64,000 nt of DNA from Calothrix sp. NIES-2100 (GTDB taxonomy: Bacteria > Cyanobacteriota > Cyanobacteriia > Cyanobacteriales > Nostocaceae), in the NCBI RefSeq assembly GCF_002368195.1, contig NZ_AP018178.1, forward strand, positions 6,956,645 through 7,020,644. Reading direction: 5' to 3'. Below, piece after piece: positions 53,643 through 60,563 of the stretch. A program made the position numbers and the translations under genes. The notes under the pieces were generated by a model. It worked only from the letters and a program-made list of their open reading frames with translations, did not search any database and had not been told where the DNA came from. Numbering within the stretch: the stretch's first letter is position 1; every line of letters starts with the position of its first letter.

Positions 53643-54827
53643 TCAAACTTTCTCTGCCAACCAATCGCGAAAATTACCATAATAAAAGCTGTAATATTTC
53701 TCTCCCCCCATTTCTTCTTGACGTAAAAACTCAAACCAACTTTCTAACACCTCCTCAACATCAAATTCATCCCCATCAATTATTTGTGCGATCGCTTCCA
53801 CAGAAATCGGCTGCTGTTGCTGAACTAAAACCTTCAACACAGCTTGGCTAAAATCCTCATCTGGAATCGCAGTCATCATTTTTTGCCAATGCTGCTGATA
53901 ATATGCATCTAAACCAGGTGGAACTTGATTGTCATTCAAAGCTTGCGGATCAAAACCCAGAGCGATCGCAGCTAAAACTCGACTGACATACATAAAATTA
54001 TTTTCCGCTTTAGCAGCAAGACTAGTGCAAAATTCTTCCTCGTTTATTTGGCGATCGCTCAACCAAGACTTGATATTTTCGTCAGTTAACCCTGAGCGTA
54101 GCCGAAGGGTAAATTGTTGAATATATCTTTGAATATCTTGCCAATTTTCCTCTGAGTATTGTCCTAAATCAAGACTCTGTGACGGCGTTTCAATTAATAA
54201 ACCCGATTTTTCCCTCAAAAAAGGTCGGCGTGTGAGGAGAAAATAAACCCCATCTGGGAGATAGCGGGGAAGATAAAATAAATTTGTCCCAGGAGATTGA
54301 CTATTAGAATCAATGCGGTCTAATCCATCAATAATAAGAATTAATTTTTGCTCAGGTTCCAACTCATCACTGATTTGCTGAAGCAGCACAGACAAAAACC
54401 AACTCCCCTCACCCGCATTATCCCCAACCCCCCTCACTCCCCCCGCCAACGCAGCGAAGTCTTGCACATCTAACTCCCTCCTCGCTTGCGGGGAGGGCTG
54501 GGGTGGGGTGCTACAACTCTGCAACCACTCAACTAATTGATGACAAACAACCTTCAGAAACTCCTCAGCGCGATTTTTCCCCTCAACTTCCACGTTGTAA
54601 TAAACAACATCAGGATGATCTGTCGCATACTTGGCGAAAATCGCACTTTTACCGCTACCCGGTGCGCCAACAACAGTGAAATAACCCCGGCGATAACGGT
54701 GAATAAACTCATCAATCGCCGTAAATACAAATTCACGCCCGACAAAATTATCGCTTTTTTCTGTAATAATTTGTTCAAACTCTGTGGGATGTCCTCTGGA
54801 ATTGATTGTATTGGGTAGTGAATTCAT
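53643..54827 (-). CDS. STAND-type ATPase without sensor domain, carrying a repeat insertion
   Basis: A 394-residue P-loop ATPase. Walker A is GAPGSGKS (54-61) and Walker B is LILIIDGLDRID (162-173). It is a paralogue of the NACHT protein at 57823: FVGREFVF/FCGRKFVF, YFTVVG/YFTVLG, LPDGVYFLLTRRP/LPEGIYFLLTRRP, ENNFMYVSRV/ENNFMYLRYV. It lacks that protein's N-terminal helical domain, and no WD40 or TPR sensor follows. Residues about 105-142 (STPPQPSPQARREL...GDNAGEG) are absent from the paralogue and encoded by a GC-rich dispersed repeat. It may be a partial or regulatory STAND gene. Confidence 0.75.
   Translation of the reverse strand: MNSLPNTINSRGHPTEFEQIITEKSDNFVGREFVFTAIDEFIHRYRRGYFTVVGAPGSGKSAIFAKYATDHPDVVYYNVEVEGKNRAEEFLKVVCHQLVEWLQSCSTPPQPSPQARRELDVQDFAALAGGVRGVGDNAGEGSWFLSVLLQQISDELEPEQKLILIIDGLDRIDSNSQSPGTNLFYLPRYLPDGVYFLLTRRPFLREKSGLLIETPSQSLDLGQYSEENWQDIQRYIQQFTLRLRSGLTDENIKSWLSDRQINEEEFCTSLAAKAENNFMYVSRVLAAIALGFDPQALNDNQVPPGLDAYYQQHWQKMMTAIPDEDFSQAVLKVLVQQQQPISVEAIAQIIDGDEFDVEEVLESWFEFLRQEEMGGEKYYSFYYGNFRDWLAEKV
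54402..54515. repeat. translated GC-rich repeat inside the STAND ATPase gene
   Basis: Contains CCTCCTCGCTTGCGGGGAGG followed by GCTGGGGTGGGG, closely related to the complement of the intergenic repeat at 21439-21482. It keeps the frame open and adds about 38 residues relative to the paralogue. Confidence 0.7.
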
Positions 54828-54880
54828 AATTGTGAGAAATAATTAAAAGATAAGTAGGCAAACATAATTAAATTTCAAGT

Positions 54881-54979
54881 GTCATTGCGTTCGCGTAGCG
54901 TCTCGAAGAGAGGAGGAACGACGAAGCAATCCCAGCCCCTTGCGATTGCTTCGTTCCGCTTCGCTCCACTCGCAATGAC
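54881..54979. repeat. 99-bp MITE-like element (GTCATTGCG...CGCAATGAC)
   Basis: Terminal inverted repeats GTCATTGCG (54881-54889) and CGCAATGAC (54971-54979) enclose GCGTAGCGTCTCGAAGAGAG and GATTGCTTCGTTCCGCTTCG. Half of a similar element lies at about 14894-14937. It sits between the divergent ATPase and Uma2 genes. Confidence 0.7.
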
Positions 54980-55028
54980 AAGGTAGATTGAATTTTGCAT
55001 TACCATTAAACCAACAGTGGAGGTAGTC

Positions 55029-55592
55029 ATGACTGTGCAATTACTAAGACGAAAGTTTACAGTTGAGCAATATCATAAAATGATTGAGTCCGGGATTCTC
55101 ACAGCAGATGACCGAGTAGAACTGATACGGGGAGAAATTATTGAGATGTCGCCAATTGGAACAAAACACGCTGCTTGTGTGAAGTGCTTAAACAAACTCT
55201 TGTCTACTAAGTTAAGGGATAGGGTTCTCATTGCTATTCAAGACCCTGTTGAACTGGACAATAACTCACAACCTCAGCCTGATGTAGCATTACTTAAACC
55301 CCGTGATGATTTTTACGCCACTGCACACCCCCAACCCCAGGATATTTTTTTATTAATTGAAGTAGCTGATTCAACTATTGAGTATGACCGAGAACAGAAA
55401 ATTCCTTTATATGCACAAGCAAACATAATTGAAGTTTGGCTAGTAGATATTAACGAGCAAATTATCGAAGTTTATCAACAACCCACCCCCGCAGGATATC
55501 AAATCGTGCAAAAGTTCACTAGCGGTCAAAACTTATCAATTACAGCATTTCCAGACGTAAACATAACCGTCAACGAAATCCTTGGTCACTAG
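55029..55592 (+). CDS. Uma2 family (DUF820) putative nuclease
   Basis: A 187-residue protein of the large cyanobacterial Uma2 family, which has a PD-(D/E)XK fold. It starts MTVQLLRRKFTVEQYHKMIE. The core has ELIRGEIIEMSPIG, QPQPDVALL (Asp), and LLIEVADSTIEYDREQKIPLY, with the E-V-x-x-S...K pattern of the active site. GGAGG at 55019-55023 precedes ATG 55029. These genes are multicopy and often lie near repeats or mobile DNA; the biological role is unknown. Confidence 0.82.
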   Translation: MTVQLLRRKFTVEQYHKMIESGILTADDRVELIRGEIIEMSPIGTKHAACVKCLNKLLSTKLRDRVLIAIQDPVELDNNSQPQPDVALLKPRDDFYATAHPQPQDIFLLIEVADSTIEYDREQKIPLYAQANIIEVWLVDINEQIIEVYQQPTPAGYQIVQKFTSGQNLSITAFPDVNITVNEILGH

Positions 55593-55610
55593 TATATTGT
55601 GTAATTTCCT

Positions 55611-55645
55611 AATTACGAATTACGAATTACGAATTACGAATTACT
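55611..55645. repeat. ATTACGA heptamer tract
   Basis: Four to five units of AATTACG between the convergent Uma2 and WD40 genes. The same heptamer recurs at 60535-60559 and 63073-63090. Confidence 0.75.
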
Positions 55646-57655
55646 CTCCGTGTTCTCAAGACGCAAAAAATGCAATTTTCCGGATTGTTCTCCTGCCACA
55701 ATTGTCATACCATCTGGTGCAACTGCACAGCAATGAAGAGGACTTTCCCCTGTGAAAGTGGCGATGACCTCTCTTGTTGCCAAATTCCAGGCTTTGAGAG
55801 TGTTATCCCAGGAAGCAGAAATCACCTGTTGCCCATCAGGGGTAACAGCGACGGCTCTTACATAGGAACTATGACCATTAAGGGTAAATAGTTCTTGACC
55901 ATCTGCCAAATTCCAGACTTTGAGGGTGTTGTCCCAGGAAGCAGAAATTACCTGTTGTCCATTGGGGATGACGGCGACGGCATTTACCCAACGACTATGA
56001 CCATTAAGTGTGAAGAGTTTTCTTCTGCTTATCAGATTCCTAATACAGCTAAAAAATCCTTGTTTTTCAGTCGCCAAATTCCAAATTTTGAGTGTGTTGT
56101 CAGAAGAAGCAGAAATCACCTGCTGCCCATTAGGGGTGACAGCGACGGCATTTACCGAGTAACTGTGACCATAGAGAGTGAAGAGTTCTTTCCCTGTTAC
56201 CAGATTCCAGACTTTGAGAGTCTTGCCATAGGAACCAGAAATCACCTGCTGCCCATTGGGGGTGACAGCGACGGCATTTACCGAGTGACTATGACCATAG
56301 AGAGTAAATACTTGCTTCCCTGTTGCTAGATTCCAGACTTTGAGAGTCTTGTCAGTGGAACCAGAAATCGCCTGTTTACCATTGGGGGTAACAGTGACAG
56401 CATTTACCCAGTCACTATGACCAGTAAGGGTGAATAGTTTATTTCCTGTAGCCAAATTCCAGACTTTGAGGGTTTTGTCATCGGAAGCGGAAATTACCTG
56501 CTGTCCATCGGGTGTAAAGGCGACGGCATTTATTGATTGGCTATGACTATTGACAGTGAAGAGTTCTTCTTCTGTTGCTAGATTCCAGACTTTGAGAGTC
56601 TTATCAGAAGAAGCAGAAATCACTTGTTGCCCATTGGGGGTAACAGCGACGGCATTTACCGATAAACTATGACCATTGAGAGTGAATAATTGTTCTCTTG
56701 TTGCCAGATTCCAGACTTTGAGGGTGTTGTCCCAAGAAGCAGAAATCACCTGTTGCCCATTGGGGGTAACAGCGACGGCATTTACCCATAAACTATGACC
56801 ATTAAGAGTGAATATTTCCTTCCCTGTAGCCAAATTCCAGACTTTGAGGGTTTTATCATCGGAACCAGAAATCACCTGTTGCCCATCAGGGGTAACAGCG
56901 ATGGCATTTACCGAATAACTATGACCATTGAGGGTGAATAGTTCCTCCCCTGTGGTCAAATTCCAGACTTTGAGGGTGTGGTCGGAGGAAGCAGAAATCA
57001 CCTGTTGTCCATTGGGGGTGACGGCGACAGCTTTTAGCGATTGACTATAACCATTGAGAGTGAATAGTTCTTCCCCTGTTGCTAAATCCCAAACTTTGAG
57101 CGTATTGTCCAAAGAAGCAGAAATCACTTGTTTACCATTAGGGGTGACAGCGACGGCTTTTACCCAATCACTATGACCATTGAGAGTGCGGAGTAAGCGT
57201 CCTCCTGGTGGCGTTAAGCTTGGGGTTAAGGAACGCAGCCAAGGAGTAGTAGTCTTTTGCTTTATTTGTGCCAATAATACCTGAATTTCTTCTGACTTTT
57301 TCTGATGTAGTAACCGTCCGTACAATTGACTGGCTAATTGCTGCTTATCCCCTGCTAAAATATGCGCTGATATTCTCAATGCTCCTTGAATCAATTTGAG
57401 ACTTTTGACCTTTTCAGAGTTGTATTCTGGATAATTTAATGTTTCAGCACCATCAATCAAATCATAATCTTCAATTAAAGCCTGCACCCCAAACTCAGGA
57501 TGGTTAATTTTGGCATTAATGAAATCAAAATCAGTCAGGGTTTGGTAGTACTTCTCTAATTTTCCCGACTTCACCAGGTTTGGCGCTAAACTAACCAAGT
57601 AAGCACGTTGAAAAGCAGGACTTTGTGCCGCAAACTTGTCAGCAAATTCTCCCAT
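55634..57655 (-). CDS. WD40 sensor protein, second half of a split STAND/NLR-like pair
   Basis: A 673-residue protein. Residues 1-155 form a helical linker (RAYLVSLAPNLVKSGKLEKY, then YQTLTDFDFINAKI) of the kind normally found between NACHT ATPase and WD40 parts of one polypeptide. Then come 12 WD40 repeats: 11 almost identical 42-residue units (TLNGHSxxVNAVAVTPNGQQ, VISASxDxTLKVWNLATG) and a degenerate last one. The ninth carries a 14-residue insertion (GFFSCIRNLISRR). Differences cluster after GHS and at SAS(x)D. It probably recognises a ligand for the ATPase encoded just upstream. Confidence 0.85.
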   Translation of the reverse strand: MGEFADKFAAQSPAFQRAYLVSLAPNLVKSGKLEKYYQTLTDFDFINAKINHPEFGVQALIEDYDLIDGAETLNYPEYNSEKVKSLKLIQGALRISAHILAGDKQQLASQLYGRLLHQKKSEEIQVLLAQIKQKTTTPWLRSLTPSLTPPGGRLLRTLNGHSDWVKAVAVTPNGKQVISASLDNTLKVWDLATGEELFTLNGYSQSLKAVAVTPNGQQVISASSDHTLKVWNLTTGEELFTLNGHSYSVNAIAVTPDGQQVISGSDDKTLKVWNLATGKEIFTLNGHSLWVNAVAVTPNGQQVISASWDNTLKVWNLATREQLFTLNGHSLSVNAVAVTPNGQQVISASSDKTLKVWNLATEEELFTVNSHSQSINAVAFTPDGQQVISASDDKTLKVWNLATGNKLFTLTGHSDWVNAVTVTPNGKQAISGSTDKTLKVWNLATGKQVFTLYGHSHSVNAVAVTPNGQQVISGSYGKTLKVWNLVTGKELFTLYGHSYSVNAVAVTPNGQQVISASSDNTLKIWNLATEKQGFFSCIRNLISRRKLFTLNGHSRWVNAVAVIPNGQQVISASWDNTLKVWNLADGQELFTLNGHSSYVRAVAVTPDGQQVISASWDNTLKAWNLATREVIATFTGESPLHCCAVAPDGMTIVAGEQSGKLHFLRLENTESNS

Positions 57656-57690
57656 TTCACGCTATCCCACTTGTGAATCTAGGTAATTTA

Positions 57691-57794
57691 GTAGGTTGGG
57701 TTGTAGCTTGCTTCCCTGTAGGGGTACGAATGTGAAACCCAACTATTGTTTGTGGGTAGAGTTGTGTTGGGTTGCGTTGCTCAACCCAACCTAC
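57691..57794. mobile_element. 104-bp inverted-repeat element between split NLR genes
   Basis: GTAGGTTGGGTT (57691-57702) pairs perfectly with AACCCAACCTAC (57783-57794), with GTTGGGTT/AACCCAAC hairpins inside. It resembles the dispersed GTAGGTTGGGTT elements of cyanobacteria. The flanks carry a direct repeat, CTCCCATTTCACGCTATCC at about 57648-57666 and CTCCCATTTCACGCCATCC at about 57816-57834. Confidence 0.75.
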
Positions 57795-57822
57795 AAGTAA
57801 TGCTGACGAAAATTCTCCCATT

Positions 57823-59388
57823 TCACGCCATCCTCTTTACAAGGTAGTCTGCAATGCGTTGATTAACCTCTTGAAATGGAGTGCGTTTAGGATTTAGCTT
57901 CCGTTGCATTTTCAAAAAATCTAAAAAACTAGCGTGATAGATGCTATAGCAGATTTCGCCTGCTAAATCTTGCGGCTTCAAATACTCAACCCACTCATCT
58001 AAAACTGTTTCCACATCTTCTTCTTTCTGTTCAGTAATCGCCGCTATCATATCACAGGGAATTGGTGTGCCAATCTCCACTAAAACAAACAGGATAAACA
58101 CCTTTATATCCTGAGTGTTTTTATCCATCCCCATGCGTTGCCAATGAACTTGATAATAGTCCTGAAGACCATCGGGTAATTGCTTTAAACTTAGGTCATT
58201 ATAGTCACCTTTAGCAATTCCTGGCACAACATAGCGCAGGTACATGAAATTATTTTCGCTCTTAGTTGCTACCTGCTCAACAAAATCGTTCTCTGAAATA
58301 TTGCGGTCTTGCATCCATTGTCTAAGTGCATTTTTATAGTCTGGATCGTCATGCAAAAAGAACCGAATATACTCCTTGATATCTTCACGGCTCAAATTAG
58401 CATACTGACTGTCCCTTAAATCTAGCTCCTCTACAGAGACATCTGGTGCAGACAAGCGTTTTTTATCTATAGTATAAGGTCTTCTAGTCAGCAGAAAATA
58501 AATACCTTCAGGAAGCGACGGCGGTAAATCTAAAAGATTCCCCCCAGCTTCTTGTTCCACCTCATCCAAAGCATCAACTACAATTACTAGACGTTCACCA
58601 TTAATTAATTTTTTGCTAACCTGTTCTAGTAAATCTGCTAAATTAGCCTTCTCGACATTCTGCAACTGGTAATTCTTAATTAATTGTTTGCGAATACTCT
58701 CTAAAAATAACTCTGGTCGATTGCGACCATCGGAGCGAATATTAAAATAGCATGGTGATTTATAATCCCAGACATATTTAGCAGCAATGGTACTCTTCCC
58801 CATCCCCGCATCCCCCAGCACTGTGAAGTAACCACTACGATTTTTGTCACAAAATTGCTTAAATGCGTCAAAAACAAACTTACGACCGCAAAACGAGCGA
58901 ATCTTTTCTTTAATTAATGACTTAAATTCCGTTGGATACTCGTCTAAATTCCATTCTGGGAAAGGTTCAAAATCCTTAGATTTACTTCTTTTAGCAACTT
59001 TAATAAATATTTCCCCAAACTCCTCTAACTCCGAGCGCAATTCAATTCTTTTCAATCGGATATCAAATGCTAAATCATTACTATGCAAAAACTTTTCTAC
59101 TTCCTTGACAAAACCCAAAGGATGATTTGCAGTATAAGCACTCCAAAAAGCTTTTTTTACCTCTCTTTCCCGAAAAAGATTCAGCATAGCTTCTGGCTTA
59201 TCCACACCATACTCAATTAAAGAGTAGACATAAACACCATCGACATCTTTGGGTGGTTGTGCTGGGTCAAAATTGAATTGTTTTAAAGTTCTGACTACAG
59301 TTTCATTGCGTTGAGCTTGATTAATTACTAGAGAAGCCGCAGGTTTAGCAATATTTTTAAGTGCGTTAACTACAATATCAATACTCAT
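57823..59388 (-). CDS. NACHT/STAND ATPase with N-terminal helical domain
   Basis: A 521-residue protein. The N-terminal domain (about 1-135) is helical and contains DGVYVYSLIEYGVDKPEAML, like helical N-domains of bacterial NACHT proteins. The ATPase has FCGRKFVFDAF, Walker A GDAGMGKS (192-199), Walker B LVIVVDALDE (267-276) and LPEGIYFLLTRRP. A winged-helix-like part runs to the end (CYSIYHASFLDFLK). No sensor domain is attached; the WD40 protein encoded 167 bases downstream supplies it. Bacterial NACHT proteins include anti-phage systems, but defence is not shown here. Confidence 0.83.
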   Translation of the reverse strand: MSIDIVVNALKNIAKPAASLVINQAQRNETVVRTLKQFNFDPAQPPKDVDGVYVYSLIEYGVDKPEAMLNLFREREVKKAFWSAYTANHPLGFVKEVEKFLHSNDLAFDIRLKRIELRSELEEFGEIFIKVAKRSKSKDFEPFPEWNLDEYPTEFKSLIKEKIRSFCGRKFVFDAFKQFCDKNRSGYFTVLGDAGMGKSTIAAKYVWDYKSPCYFNIRSDGRNRPELFLESIRKQLIKNYQLQNVEKANLADLLEQVSKKLINGERLVIVVDALDEVEQEAGGNLLDLPPSLPEGIYFLLTRRPYTIDKKRLSAPDVSVEELDLRDSQYANLSREDIKEYIRFFLHDDPDYKNALRQWMQDRNISENDFVEQVATKSENNFMYLRYVVPGIAKGDYNDLSLKQLPDGLQDYYQVHWQRMGMDKNTQDIKVFILFVLVEIGTPIPCDMIAAITEQKEEDVETVLDEWVEYLKPQDLAGEICYSIYHASFLDFLKMQRKLNPKRTPFQEVNQRIADYLVKRMA

Positions 59389-60096
59389 ATTCGCTAAGAG
59401 CTAGTATAATTTTTACACCTTTAGCCTATACTAGCGAATGATGACAAAAATTAGCCCGTGTAAAGCCATATTACAGCCTTAGCTTCCTCTTATCTCTTCC
59501 TTCGTGCCCTTCGTGTCCTTCGCGGTTCGATTTTACATAGATATTTTTGCCTCACGCAAAGGCGCAAAGGCGCAAAGAAGACGGTAAGAGGTGTTGCGAT
59601 CGCGACATTTCAACTGAAAAACACCAAACTTCAGCCTCAGAACCTCACCGTTCCCCTTCAGAACACGAACCTTCGCCTTCCGAACACGAAACTTCGCCTT
59701 CCGAACACGAACATTCCCCTTCCAAACCTCAACCGTCAGCTTCTAGACTCGAAACTTCGAGTAAAAAAGGCGATCGCACTCTCTTTTTCTGCGAACTCTG
59801 CGCCTCTGCGGTGCAATGGCTAATTTTAACACCTCAAGAACAGGGATATGGCTAAGGGCGATCGCACCAAAAACATTAACCTCAAACATCATGCGATCGC
59901 CCAACACATTCTGAAATAATAAAATTGTTAAATTTTTTGCTGTAATTTTCCAAAAATTGCATTCTTTGTCATGCAATCTATCTCAAAAGCCAGAGTAGAA
60001 CAAACCCTTCCTTAAAAGTTCGGTTTCACTGACCTTATTAAAATCAATAACCAGATAAATTGATTAATAAATAAAGCGCCACTAGAGATAAAAGTC
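59389..60096. other. repeat-rich intergenic region with heptamer array C
   Basis: GTGCCCTTCGTGTCC and GCGCAAAGGCGCAAAG units (about 59500-59580) precede about six or seven imperfect 21-base units at about 59625-59760 (TTCAGAA, CACGAAC, CTTCGCC types). Three GCGATCGC sites follow, at about 59770, 59859 and 59893, then AT-rich sequence to the next gene. Frames at 59547-59855 and 59743-59976 are products of the repeats. Confidence 0.7.
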
Positions 60097-60447
60097 ATGA
60101 GTAACCTTTCCCATCGCCAGCCAGATTATTTTGAATCCCAAACAAATCACAACAATAATTTGTTGCAATACGTACAATCTTTGAATCCTGAAATAGTTGC
60201 TCAACTTTCTAAACCCTCTTCACCTGAAGTATTGCGCTTAATTCAACGAGCTATTGTAGAAATGTTAGGTAACTTACCCAATGAAAAATATCAGTCCGTT
60301 ATCACCACCAGCCGCGATGAACTAGGCAGACTTTTAGGTTCTGCAATGGTAGACGGCTATTTCCTGTGCAACGTCGAACAACGGCTAGAAATGGAAAAAA
60401 CATTACAACTGACAGGTGTAAAAAGCGAAGACACCGAACAGCCATAA
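60097..60447 (+). CDS. DUF760 family protein
   Basis: A 116-residue soluble protein of a family shared by cyanobacteria and chloroplasts. The core is LLQYVQSLNPEIVAQLSKPS, SPEVLRLIQRAIVEMLGNLP and the SRDELGRLLGSAMVDGYFLC segment. The fold is helical and its role is unknown to me. It is monocistronic, convergent with pilQ, and ends at a shared palindrome. Confidence 0.82.
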   Translation: MSNLSHRQPDYFESQTNHNNNLLQYVQSLNPEIVAQLSKPSSPEVLRLIQRAIVEMLGNLPNEKYQSVITTSRDELGRLLGSAMVDGYFLCNVEQRLEMEKTLQLTGVKSEDTEQP

Positions 60448-60480
60448 TGCTACAACTAGTGAAGTTGCAAGATCTGTAAG

Positions 60481-60509
60481 ATCCCCGACTTCTTAAAGAA
60501 GTCGGGGAT
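60481..60509. terminator. perfect 14-bp palindrome, copy 3, between convergent genes
   Basis: ATCCCCGACTTCTT (60481-60494) and its exact complement (60496-60509). It lies 33 bases after the DUF760 stop and 55 bases from the pilQ stop. The downstream CTCGCAATCCCT tail is shared with copy 2. Confidence 0.65.
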
Positions 60510-60563
60510 CTGATCCCTCGCAATCCCTCATAGTAATTACGAATTACGAATTACGAATTAGTC

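Noticed and set aside
57641..57840. Frameshift joining the NACHT and WD40 genes
   Set aside because: The ATPase has a proper stop and the WD40 gene a proper ATG. The duplicated junction suggests they were already separate adjacent genes before the element inserted.
59547..59976. Frames of 102 and 77 residues over array C
   Set aside because: Low-complexity translation of heptamer repeats (SEHEPSPSEHETSPS type) on opposite strands, with no start signals.
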